IMG/VR virus record: IMGVR_UViG_3300042894_003098
Coordinates: 1 to 23,846 of that record
Reading direction: 5' to 3' (one strand)
From: a virus
DNA: 23,846 bases
The position numbers were made by a program, and so were the translations under genes. Positions 1 through 8,799 of the stretch are shown here, piece by piece. The notes under the pieces were generated by a model. The model had not been told where the DNA came from. It saw only the letters and a list, made by a program, of their open reading frames with translations, and searched no databases. Every line of letters begins with the position of its first letter. Position 1 is the first letter of the stretch.

Positions 1-585
1 AGGAGTTAAAACATAATCATTTTTTCCTGTTTTTTCCATCTCTTCTTGTTTGTCGTCAAAAAATTGTGAAAGTTTTTGGTTAAATGGATATGAATCATAA
101 CTTCTCAACTCTAATTTTTCTTGAGGTGTCTTTTCTCTGTATTTCTCAATTTTGTTTTCAAGAGCATTAAGTTTATTCATAATTGCATCCATCTCACCTA
201 ATCTTGATTCTAATTTATTTAATTGACCAAATAAATTTTCAAAATAGTCATCTTGTTTAGATTGAATATCTTTTTGAGCGGTAACTAATTCTGTGATGTC
301 TAATTCTTCTGAATCAGATGATTCATCTTTCTTTTCATCAGATTTACCCTCATCATCAATTTTTTCAACATCAGGGTCATTTTCAACATCAATTGGTTCA
401 GACCCACCTGTTGGCGGTGGTGGAGGTGTTGCAGCAACATCTGCAGGAGGTGGTGGAGGTGTAGCTCCTGCTTCAGGTGCTAATGCACCTAAATCGGCAG
501 GTACTTCCGCATCTTGCTCCATTATATATTTATTGATACTTCTGTATCTATTAATTTCACTTAATATTTTTTTATCTAAACTCAT
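1..585 (-). CDS. Proline-rich, coiled-coil phage protein, C-terminus cut off by the window edge
   Basis: An open frame runs 195 codons from an ATG at 585 to the left edge without a stop, so the gene continues outside the window. I do not recognise a family. The N-terminus (about residues 1-22) is a short basic/amphipathic stretch. Residues about 40-60 hold two near-identical AATPPPPP-type blocks, followed by an acidic, Ser/Asp/Glu/Lys-rich linker (about 62-95). From about 95 to 155 the sequence is rich in heptad-like Leu/Ile/Lys/Glu and probably forms a coiled coil. The start lies 5 bp after the stop of the 74-aa gene on the same strand, so the two are likely cotranscribed downstream of the baseplate genes. 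A virion or assembly role is inferred from position only. The only long frame opposite it, on the plus strand, is low-complexity and looks like a shadow. Confidence 0.72.
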   Translation of the reverse strand, partial: MSLDKKILSEINRYRSINKYIMEQDAEVPADLGALAPEAGATPPPPPADVAATPPPPPTGGSEPIDVENDPDVEKIDDEGKSDEKKDESSDSEELDITELVTAQKDIQSKQDDYFENLFGQLNKLESRLGEMDAIMNKLNALENKIEKYREKTPQEKLELRSYDSYPFNQKLSQFFDDKQEEMEKTGKNDYVLTP

Positions 586-589
586 AGTA

Positions 590-814
590 TTAACCGTTTA
601 ATAATTGTTTTATACCGTTAGCAGTTTCAACTCTAACTTTTCTGTTGGCAGTTGTTTGGTGTCCGGCTCTTTCAATAAGACCGTCTCTTTCTCTTACAGT
701 ATAACAATCTCCTGTATCTAAGTCACAAACTTGTTTAGTTCCATCACCGTTGTCTTCTTGGGAGAATCTTGTTGATTTACCAAGATAATTATCTAATGCT
801 GATTTAATATCCAT
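590..814 (-). CDS. Small conserved-looking hypothetical protein (74 aa)
   Basis: A 74-residue protein beginning MDIKSALDNYLGKS. It has a Cys-containing core (KQVCDLDTGDCYTV) followed by RERDGLIERAG and a basic C-terminal part ending in KQLLNG. The two Cys (about residues 30 and 37) and compact Gly/Asp-rich pattern suggest a small folded domain, but no family is recognised. The open frame extends 19 codons further upstream to an ATG at 871. I prefer the ATG at 814 because the longer start would overlap the upstream hub gene by 26 bp, its extra residues look like translated AT-rich spacer, and the recurrent TATTTAT element sits 14 bp before the ATG at 814. Likely cotranscribed with the large baseplate gene and the proline-rich gene. 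Function unknown. Confidence 0.7.
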   Translation of the reverse strand: MDIKSALDNYLGKSTRFSQEDNGDGTKQVCDLDTGDCYTVRERDGLIERAGHQTTANRKVRVETANGIKQLLNG

Positions 815-819
815 AATAA

Positions 820-835
820 TGTTTCTATATAAATA
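820..835 (-). promoter_or_regulatory. TATTTAT-type upstream element, copy 1 (74-aa gene)
   Basis: The minus strand reads TATTTATATAGAAACA, ending 5 bp before the ATG at 814, inside the 31-bp spacer after the 2546-aa gene. It resembles elements before five other structural genes in this window and is a candidate late promoter or leader element. Function is inferred from recurrence and placement only. Confidence 0.35.
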
Positions 836-845
836 TATGATTAAG

Positions 846-3800
846 TTATAAAGTGAATGGTGGTCCAACAACTGTTTGAGTTAATACCTGACCATTTACC
901 GGTGACTTAAGTCCATAAGGTCTATACTTAACAATTAACTTGAAAACACCTTTACCTGTTAAAGTATATTCATATGTATACCTTGTTTGAGTATCTACCA
1001 ATCTACTTGAAGATGCTTTATCACCATCCGAATCTAAAAAATATATTTCAACATAATTTTGTTCTTGAAACGATGGGGTATTAAATTGGAATGTAATATA
1101 TCCATTGTTATCTGGTTTTTTAATGTTAAAAAACTGAGGTCCATTACCTTGTAAAGTCGGACTTTCACCAATTAAAACAATTGATGCCGCAACTTCCGCA
1201 AATGTTGGGATTGTTGTTTGTGTTGGTCTAAAATCAAAATTAAATGATTGTGTAACATCCTGTATGTTTATTGCTCTATCTGTAGGTGCCGCAACTATTG
1301 TAAATTTAATTTGAGCCGTCTGTGTTGGTGTAATAGGACTTACCTTAAATTCTTCAATAGGATAACTTACTAATATAACCTGTAAATTTTCATGTGTTAT
1401 ATTAAACACATTTTTCGAAACATATCCTATAATTGGTATTGTTACAGTTCTATTTAATGTTTTTGTTTTGAGATTATTAACAACATTATTGTCATAAACA
1501 GAAACTACCATTTCAACAGTTTGGTCTAATGTCCAAGTATTTTTGTTTAATACTTGAGGATTAACTCCAACCATCAAACTTGATGTTGATCCGTTTACAC
1601 CTATTTGTGTATTTTCTATTAATGTGACAGGACCTGTTTGTTGTGGCTGAGTGTTGGTGTTGTTTGTATTATTTGGTATTGGAGTCACTTGAGATGGATT
1701 ATAGGTAAATAATCCTGACGTTACTGTACTACCATGAATTCCTCTAACAATAATCGGGGTTTGTTGAATATTTGTTAATCCATTATTACTAAAAGGAACG
1801 ACAACACTAATATTAAACGCATTTAAAATGGTTATACCTGTAGTTGTGGTTACGTTATTTATTGTAATACCCGTTACCTCATCTAAGTTGTTACCAACAA
1901 TAGTTAAAATAGTACCACTAACACCTGTTAATGGTGAGAATGATGTTATTGTTGGAGGTGGACAAGACGGTACCACATTTGTAGTTGTGTTTAAATTATT
2001 TGCTGGTGTTGTAACACCAGCCAAAGTGTTATTATTTTTTTTCTTTTGGTTTGTAGTTGCAACTTTTAATTCTGTAGTTGCCTCAACATTTAATCCAGCA
2101 ACTCCTGCAGATTTAAACGCTTTGTTAAATGTCTCCTCTAAAGTTGTAAATTCCGAAGTATGTGAATCATAATAAGATTCTTCAACATTAGAAACAGGCC
2201 AATGACAAACATAGTATTTGGTAATACCCATTCCATTAACAAACACTTGGTTAACTCTTGGTAATAATCTAGCAATCATAAAATCAAAAAAATCTCCAAT
2301 TGTATTAAAATTTGCAACTGGTTGTGACGTTTTTGTTCCTGTTGAATTTGGAATGTTAACACAAGAATATTTTTTAGAACTAAAATATCCACTACCTGTT
2401 GGACCGTAGTCTGTTGTTAACGTTACGTTTGCATAATTGTTGGCATATCCATAAAACTTAGTTTGGTCAAATGTTTTTGCATAACATATCATGTAAATAA
2501 GAACTTGTAACTTAGGATTACTTGTTTTCTTTTCAAGTTCCTTAACAAAGTCATCTATAGTAATACTCATTGTTGTTGATGATTGAACATCTCCAAAACT
2601 ATTATATGCAACCGCTAAATTATTACGACATGAATTTTGAGCGGCGGCGGTACTACCGCCAGCCTGACTAATATATTTAGACTTATCAACGTTTGTAATT
2701 GCCTTGGCTGTAACATCATCTTTAGAGTTTTTAACAAGAGATTCAATTTTAGTTAATAAGTTTTGATTAATACTTTGTAAGAAATTATTAATTGATGGTA
2801 AATCGTATATTCCTTGTCTAGTACCTGTAAATGATGTTTGAAAGTTACCCGCGGTTATTACATGGTCAACTTGTGTTATAAAATAAGGTCCGTTAAACAT
2901 TGGTACATGTCTAAGATTAAAATACATTGTTGGTTGTAATAAAGCATTACCTAAACATCTAACAGTACATTGATAACTTCTTTGTTTATATAAATTGTAT
3001 AAACCAACATTTTGTGTTGCGGTATTTTTACCGTTGTATTGATTAACCATATTTAATTGTGTCTGTATTGACTCTGAAGTTGCTTTACCAGAATCCATAT
3101 TAACATCAATTGAATAAAATATGTTTTGATTTCTATTCCCAACATCAACATTAAACCCAACACATTTGTTTGAGATAGCATAATCTTTTTTACCCGCAGG
3201 GTTCTCAATTAAAGGGTTATCTGAAGCCCTCCTTAAATCAAACGCATCATCTCTAAATCTTGAATTTCCTTTAGGTAAATCTAAGTGTGTTGATGGTTGT
3301 CCTGCATAAAAACAAATCATTTTTGGCCCTGATTTTCTATAATCAACATTTAAAAATGTCCCCCACATATTGTCCGCAAATTCTAGACTACCTTCAGGTT
3401 GTGGTATTGTTGTACCATCAACTTCTTGTATATTATAAAAATTAACATAAGCAGGAAGTGGCATAACATTAAATTTATTTTTAATTAAAATACCACTCAT
3501 AAATGTGAATACGCTCATCTCCATGTTAAGTGAATTTTCACTCAACATATTTTTTAAATCAAAAATATCAATAATAATAGTGTCACCAATATTTCTTGAT
3601 GCTCTATCTAAGAACATAACATCTTCAAATAAAGTCTTAGATGTATAATCAGAACCTGCAATCCATTTGTCATTTAACGCTTTGAATACTTCGTAATTTT
3701 CTACCTTACTTTGTTGTCCGTCAATAACACTTTGAATTGCCCTTTCGGGTAATTCTTGTTGGTCAGGTAAATCTTTTCTAACTCTAGTTAATATTTGATT

Positions 3801-6800
3801 TAATACGTTATTTTGAAAATTTGAAGTTAAACCTAAGTAAGTTTGAACCCTACTTTTAAATTCAGTTCCTGACAATGTTGGTGTATACAGTTTTTGAGTT
3901 GCATACATTTTTATAATTGGTGCTAACAATACTACATTGTTTTCAGTAAATTCAATATCATTATCAATAAAGAAATCTGTAATGTATGAACCGTTATTAT
4001 CGTATGTCAAATTTGGTATTGTTGAAAACCCAACTTCGGTTTCCAAAACTTTCCAAGCATTAGGGTATCTTGATTTAGAAACATCTAAAGTAATTGTATT
4101 TAATGATGATGGTAAACTATTTTTAACGTATGGATTAAATATTATTGGGTCAACAACATCGTTGTTTCCACCACCTTGAGCAAGGTATGAGGCCATCACT
4201 CTTCTATTATAATCCGCAGGATTACCGTATTTTAAAATCACATCATACTCTAAAAACGCTTTAATAGTGTTTGAAAAAATAGTTAATTGTGTTTCCCCAA
4301 TTGTTTTAAAATATTCTCCATTAGTAATCGAACTTTCCTTACCGTCAATCTCCATCATATTTGTAAAAAGATACTGAAAGTTTCTAAATAACGCATTTGA
4401 GTCAACAGGTGAAACCCCTATTGGTACCGCAACTTGTAAACCTAAATCAATATTTGAGGCTGGTTTACAAAAGTTTAAAAATTCATTTTCAAATTTATCT
4501 AAAATACTTTTATCAAAAACTGAAAATATTTCTTCAATCTTAGAATAATCCGAATCCATCAATAATTTAAATGGAGATTGTTGTTTGGTACCAGTTTCAA
4601 TTTTATTAATATAGGAGTCAGCTTGCGGTTTTGAAATTTGGGTATTATCAAAATAACCGTAGTTTGGTGATGACCATAATAATCTAACAGAACCATTATA
4701 AATGGATGGGTTATCAATAAAAATACACTTAGGTTCGTTATTAATTAAACATTCACTTTTTACTTGATTGATTTGAGAACCAAATGATGGTACCACATAA
4801 TATTTTAAAGCGGTTGTATTGTTGCTTGGGTTACATGCATTTCCAACGTCTGTTGGGTCAATAGTATTATTAGGTAACACAACAGACCAAGTTTGTATGG
4901 TTGAGTATTGCGTAGGCGTAATTAAAGGAAATACAATAGTTTGAGCATTAATGTTTGAATCTGTAAAGTTATAAACTTTAACACCTCTATCAATACTTTC
5001 TTGTATTTCAGTGTCAGTATATCCACTATATAAATTATATCCATTATAAAAAACATTAAAATCATTAATTACTTTTGGATAGAATCCTGTTTGAATTTTG
5101 GTGATATTATTACTAACATTTTGTAGTGTGATTTTATTTTCACCATCAAATTTAAAAGTATATGTTTTTGTGTCGGAACTTGTTACTGGATCAAAATTTG
5201 TTTTGTAATCAAAGTTTTTCCAAGCAGACTCTAGTATATCAGTATTACTATTAATATAAGTCTTATATCTATACCATATTGAACCCATTTTTAATACCCA
5301 AGCATATGGCATTTTATGAATTGCACCAAACTTTTTAAAACAAGATGCAATATAATCTAAATCACTTGACTCACCATTAGTCTTATATTTTTCTTTTAAT
5401 GATGCTAATGGTAAAGAATTAATAAATAGATATGCCGCTTGTGTGTATGGATATGGGTCTTTCCTTCTCCAATTATTAACACCATTCTGAATTGCATTTA
5501 TAAAATACGGAGTATTCAACATTGATGTTGTTGTTTCAATTAGAATGTTTTTACTAGGTGAAAAATAATTAACATATCCTTCAGTAGGTACAAAAAATGT
5601 AGGGTCTTTTCTTATTAAATAAAAACTATCTAACCCTATTGAAGTTATTTGGTTTGTTGGATTAGAAACTTTTAAATAAGAAAAATTAGTTACAGGTCTA
5701 TTTTTACTATAATTATAAACACTATTAAAATTTGAAATAACATCTCTATCTTCAAAAACAGTTAATACTCTATTTGTGTTATATACAAAATTTTTAGTAT
5801 TCGTAATACTATTTGCCATGTGTGTTGCCACCCATGTTGGGTCAGTAAATGGATATGTATCAATGATTATTGGTTCATTTGTTACATTTTTAACTAATTG
5901 TAATAACCCATCAGTATTTGTTGTTGTCTGTGGTTCTTTACCTAAATCAGTTAAACTTAAAATATTAAAAGAATTTTCGGTTAGATTTCTAATATATGGT
6001 GTTACAAAAAAATCTCTAATATAATCTTGATATGCTCTACCCGTTCCTTGGTTTGAAATATTTTCTAAAAAAGATGGGTAATTTTGTGCAGTAATATCAT
6101 AGTTTTTAAGTTTTAAAGTTAAAAATGGTGAACTAACTCCTAAGCTAGTTACAACATTATTAGTTTCGGCACTTACAATTAATTTTGTTAGTTGGTCTAT
6201 TTGATTGTTATTTGCCCTAATAAACCCAGAGTAGTTTGAGGTTAGAAATTGTCTTTCCCATATTTCATAGAAAAATTTAATTTCTTCTTTATTTGCATAC
6301 GCAATACCTTCTGACGGATATTCAATAGCGTTTACATTAATAATGTTTGTCGTTGCCTGACTATCTATAGGTGGTTGGGATACAGGTGGATTAAATTTTT
6401 GAGTTAATCCTCTCATGTATTCCTCAACAAACTCAACCTCTGGCCATTTTTCGTACAAATAACCTTTGGTTAAATCAACAACAGATGGGTCTGCAATATA
6501 TTTTAACTGAAATCTACCCTTCTTATCTTCAGGAGTTTCCACAAAAAATTGAGGCCAAGGATACACAGGTGTTTGACCGTTAACTAACCCTTGATTAGAA
6601 CTTTGAGCGGGTTGACTTATTTTAACATTACCTTCAGTCTCTGTACCTTGAGCTGAAGATGGATTGTCTAAAATCGCAAGTTGTCTTATAGGATCATATT
6701 TTACGTTCCAAGCTTTAGTGTGTACCTCATCAAGTAATCGAATAAAACCTTCGGCCGAAGCCATAATTACCGCACATATATTTCTAACGGTCGGATTAAA

Positions 6801-8486
6801 TCCTACTTTTTCTTCTATTTTTTTCGCCAACTCGCTCGTTAACGCGGTTTCAGCTTCTGATAGTTTTTGATTTGCTTGAGTTTCCATATTAGATAATAAA
6901 TCTTGAAACTCTTCAAAATTATAAAGTGGTGGATTAACAAGATATCCAAATAAACTTTCAAATTTAGTATCGACACTACTTTTTTCAAAAGACGGTTTTA
7001 AAGCCATTTGTAAACTCAACTGCATTGACTTAGTATCCGCAGTTGTTGGTAATAATTTACCTGTTTGAGATGTTGTTGTTTTTTCTAAGTTTATGTCAGT
7101 TAAAGCAACTTGTTTAAGCATAGTATTAAAAGTAATACTATTTTTAATAGGTGTTTTACCAGATTTACCTAAAGTTGGATTTTCTGCTAAAAAACTATTA
7201 TACTCAATAGTATACGCACTTAAAAAACTAATTGCTTCCGCTTTTTTTGTTGGATTACTAATAAATTCTTGTTTAAAGTTATAAACTTCTTGTCCTGTCC
7301 CTTTTAGTATGATTGGTTTTGGGTTTAAATACGTGTTAAACCAAGAGTCTCTATCACCATAAACTGAGTTGTAGTAATTTTTTAAAGTCTCTTTATATGT
7401 TCTAATGTTTGTTAATGGTTCAACATCTGCTTTGGTATATTTATCCGCAATTGAATTTTCAAAAGTTAAAAGTTTAGTCATTAATTGAGCAAGCGTAAAT
7501 TCAGGAAAGTCAGGACTAATTAGTCCTTTAGCCTTATATTCACTATAAACTTCAATTATTTTTTGATATCCTCTTTCTGTAACTAATTCTGTTGTTATAT
7601 TTTCTGTTGATATTGACGATTCTCTTGAAACTACGTCACTTTTTGATTGAGATTCAATAGATTTGTTTGTTCCTCCTTCAGGTGATGTTGGAGATTTTGA
7701 AATATCAAATCTAGTACTGTACATGTGTGGTGCCGCAAGTAAGTTACCCATTGACACCTCATTTAAAATATTAAACTTATAACCAACAAATTCTAACTCA
7801 ATTGAGTAGTTACCGCTATAACTATTAAATCTAGCATTAAATGTTTTTAAATTTAATTGGTATCTGATGGCTTGACCATAATACCCTTTTAGGGTTAAAT
7901 AAAATGGACAATACGGTAAATTAAAAAATGCCGAATATGGTGAATTGTCTCCAAGTTGGAATAAAGCTCTTCCTTGAATATCTTCAAGAGACATTGATAC
8001 TGATGGAACGAAAGAAGTATTTGTTTTTATATTAATACTTGTAATTCCCAATAACCCATTATCGGTTGCTTTGCCACCTGGGTCGGTTATTGTCATTTTT
8101 GCATAAGGTTTTGTACCGTTTTTTGGGTCAATAATCTGCTCTTGCATTTGATTCACCCCTAAACCATTCTTTGCGTTTTTACCAGTTAATTCATCATAAT
8201 AACCCGTCGTTAAAGATTTTTCTTCAGTAGGTCTCAAAAAATTCATTTTAGCAACTGAAATAGTTCTAATTCTATCTTCAGGACTACCCCCTACCGATAG
8301 TTTAGTTCTTGGTACAACTTCAGCCTCAAGATTAGCATACATCACTAAATTTTCGTGGTCAACTAATCTTTCACGAATATTTCCAAGGGCATCAATAGTT
8401 TTATTAGGGTCAACTATAATAATATTATTATAATCAAACTCTACTAAAATATTTCCACTATTGTCTCCTTGTACATTACCTGCCAT
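846..8486 (-). CDS. Giant multidomain baseplate hub-type structural protein (2546 aa) with IPT/TIG domain
   Basis: One uninterrupted 2546-codon frame. Residues about 142-250 (from GLLGITSINI through FYLTLKGYYGQA to NLLAAPHMY) look like a beta-rich phage baseplate domain. Residues about 1830-1900 (GNALLQPTMYFNL, GPYFITQVDHVI, FQTSFTGTRQ) resemble the final domain of gp27/gpD-type tail hubs. A helical segment at about 1955-2120 follows, with NNYANV-like and Phe-rich motifs; I cannot say whether it is a degenerate peptidoglycan hydrolase. Residues about 2173-2266 (PTITSFSPLTGVSGT, LTIVGNNL, FTYNPS) match the IPT/TIG Ig-like fold, and two or more beta-sandwich-like stretches follow to the C-terminus. 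T4 hub gp27 is about 390 aa, so this is far larger. The start overlaps the 3' end of the 107-aa gene by 11 bp, implying translational coupling. A baseplate role is likely; equating it with gp27 is inference. Confidence 0.8.
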   Translation of the reverse strand: MAGNVQGDNSGNILVEFDYNNIIIVDPNKTIDALGNIRERLVDHENLVMYANLEAEVVPRTKLSVGGSPEDRIRTISVAKMNFLRPTEEKSLTTGYYDELTGKNAKNGLGVNQMQEQIIDPKNGTKPYAKMTITDPGGKATDNGLLGITSINIKTNTSFVPSVSMSLEDIQGRALFQLGDNSPYSAFFNLPYCPFYLTLKGYYGQAIRYQLNLKTFNARFNSYSGNYSIELEFVGYKFNILNEVSMGNLLAAPHMYSTRFDISKSPTSPEGGTNKSIESQSKSDVVSRESSISTENITTELVTERGYQKIIEVYSEYKAKGLISPDFPEFTLAQLMTKLLTFENSIADKYTKADVEPLTNIRTYKETLKNYYNSVYGDRDSWFNTYLNPKPIILKGTGQEVYNFKQEFISNPTKKAEAISFLSAYTIEYNSFLAENPTLGKSGKTPIKNSITFNTMLKQVALTDINLEKTTTSQTGKLLPTTADTKSMQLSLQMALKPSFEKSSVDTKFESLFGYLVNPPLYNFEEFQDLLSNMETQANQKLSEAETALTSELAKKIEEKVGFNPTVRNICAVIMASAEGFIRLLDEVHTKAWNVKYDPIRQLAILDNPSSAQGTETEGNVKISQPAQSSNQGLVNGQTPVYPWPQFFVETPEDKKGRFQLKYIADPSVVDLTKGYLYEKWPEVEFVEEYMRGLTQKFNPPVSQPPIDSQATTNIINVNAIEYPSEGIAYANKEEIKFFYEIWERQFLTSNYSGFIRANNNQIDQLTKLIVSAETNNVVTSLGVSSPFLTLKLKNYDITAQNYPSFLENISNQGTGRAYQDYIRDFFVTPYIRNLTENSFNILSLTDLGKEPQTTTNTDGLLQLVKNVTNEPIIIDTYPFTDPTWVATHMANSITNTKNFVYNTNRVLTVFEDRDVISNFNSVYNYSKNRPVTNFSYLKVSNPTNQITSIGLDSFYLIRKDPTFFVPTEGYVNYFSPSKNILIETTTSMLNTPYFINAIQNGVNNWRRKDPYPYTQAAYLFINSLPLASLKEKYKTNGESSDLDYIASCFKKFGAIHKMPYAWVLKMGSIWYRYKTYINSNTDILESAWKNFDYKTNFDPVTSSDTKTYTFKFDGENKITLQNVSNNITKIQTGFYPKVINDFNVFYNGYNLYSGYTDTEIQESIDRGVKVYNFTDSNINAQTIVFPLITPTQYSTIQTWSVVLPNNTIDPTDVGNACNPSNNTTALKYYVVPSFGSQINQVKSECLINNEPKCIFIDNPSIYNGSVRLLWSSPNYGYFDNTQISKPQADSYINKIETGTKQQSPFKLLMDSDYSKIEEIFSVFDKSILDKFENEFLNFCKPASNIDLGLQVAVPIGVSPVDSNALFRNFQYLFTNMMEIDGKESSITNGEYFKTIGETQLTIFSNTIKAFLEYDVILKYGNPADYNRRVMASYLAQGGGNNDVVDPIIFNPYVKNSLPSSLNTITLDVSKSRYPNAWKVLETEVGFSTIPNLTYDNNGSYITDFFIDNDIEFTENNVVLLAPIIKMYATQKLYTPTLSGTEFKSRVQTYLGLTSNFQNNVLNQILTRVRKDLPDQQELPERAIQSVIDGQQSKVENYEVFKALNDKWIAGSDYTSKTLFEDVMFLDRASRNIGDTIIIDIFDLKNMLSENSLNMEMSVFTFMSGILIKNKFNVMPLPAYVNFYNIQEVDGTTIPQPEGSLEFADNMWGTFLNVDYRKSGPKMICFYAGQPSTHLDLPKGNSRFRDDAFDLRRASDNPLIENPAGKKDYAISNKCVGFNVDVGNRNQNIFYSIDVNMDSGKATSESIQTQLNMVNQYNGKNTATQNVGLYNLYKQRSYQCTVRCLGNALLQPTMYFNLRHVPMFNGPYFITQVDHVITAGNFQTSFTGTRQGIYDLPSINNFLQSINQNLLTKIESLVKNSKDDVTAKAITNVDKSKYISQAGGSTAAAQNSCRNNLAVAYNSFGDVQSSTTMSITIDDFVKELEKKTSNPKLQVLIYMICYAKTFDQTKFYGYANNYANVTLTTDYGPTGSGYFSSKKYSCVNIPNSTGTKTSQPVANFNTIGDFFDFMIARLLPRVNQVFVNGMGITKYYVCHWPVSNVEESYYDSHTSEFTTLEETFNKAFKSAGVAGLNVEATTELKVATTNQKKKNNNTLAGVTTPANNLNTTTNVVPSCPPPTITSFSPLTGVSGTILTIVGNNLDEVTGITINNVTTTTGITILNAFNISVVVPFSNNGLTNIQQTPIIVRGIHGSTVTSGLFTYNPSQVTPIPNNTNNTNTQPQQTGPVTLIENTQIGVNGSTSSLMVGVNPQVLNKNTWTLDQTVEMVVSVYDNNVVNNLKTKTLNRTVTIPIIGYVSKNVFNITHENLQVILVSYPIEEFKVSPITPTQTAQIKFTIVAAPTDRAINIQDVTQSFNFDFRPTQTTIPTFAEVAASIVLIGESPTLQGNGPQFFNIKKPDNNGYITFQFNTPSFQEQNYVEIYFLDSDGDKASSSRLVDTQTRYTYEYTLTGKGVFKLIVKYRPYGLKSPVNGQVLTQTVVGPPFTL

Positions 8487-8799
8487 AATAATAAAAATAA
8501 TTATCTAATGATGCTTTATAGTCTTGTAATGAAGGTAATAACGGAAAAGGAATAATCAATACCGCACCATCATATATATAATTTTCCAACCCACCAAATT
8601 CAGGATTTGCTTGCAAAATTAACCAACCAAAGTATGGTGAATTATAAAATTCTTGAGACACCACATCCAATCTACTTCTACCAACTTTATATATAAAAGT
8701 TTTGTCTGTTGTTTTTTGAGGTAATTGCACAAAAGGAACCACGGTTTGTTCACCGTTAATTAAAAAATCACTATATCTATTCCAATATTGGTATGCCAT
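8476..8799 (-). CDS. LysM-like small baseplate protein (gp53/gpX-type), 107 aa
   Basis: A 107-residue protein. Its middle follows the pattern of small phage baseplate proteins of the T4 gp53 / P2 gpX kind: FIYKVGRSRLDVVSQEFY, then a Trp-containing stretch (FGWLILQANP), then an acidic/Gly turn leading to GAVLIIPFP, as in a LysM-like beta-alpha-alpha-beta fold. The N-terminus (YWNRYSDFLINGE) is typical of wedge proteins that begin with an Arg/Tyr/Phe-rich segment. The start ATG shares one base with the stop of the 1680-aa gene (TAATG), and the stop overlaps the next gene by 11 bp, so the three baseplate genes form a tightly coupled run. T4 gp53 is about 196 aa, so this is a short version. Role at the hub-wedge junction is inferred from family and position. 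Confidence 0.7.
   Translation of the reverse strand: MAYQYWNRYSDFLINGEQTVVPFVQLPQKTTDKTFIYKVGRSRLDVVSQEFYNSPYFGWLILQANPEFGGLENYIYDGAVLIIPFPLLPSLQDYKASLDNYFYYYGR

Noticed and set aside
293-601. Plus-strand 102-codon frame opposite the left-edge gene
   Set aside because: Low-complexity Ser/Gly-rich translation that mirrors the polyproline and acidic codons of the minus-strand gene.
815-871. 19-codon N-terminal extension of the 74-aa gene
   Set aside because: It would overlap the upstream gene's end and encode AT-rich spacer; the internal ATG at 814 gives a protein with compact, gene-like sequence.
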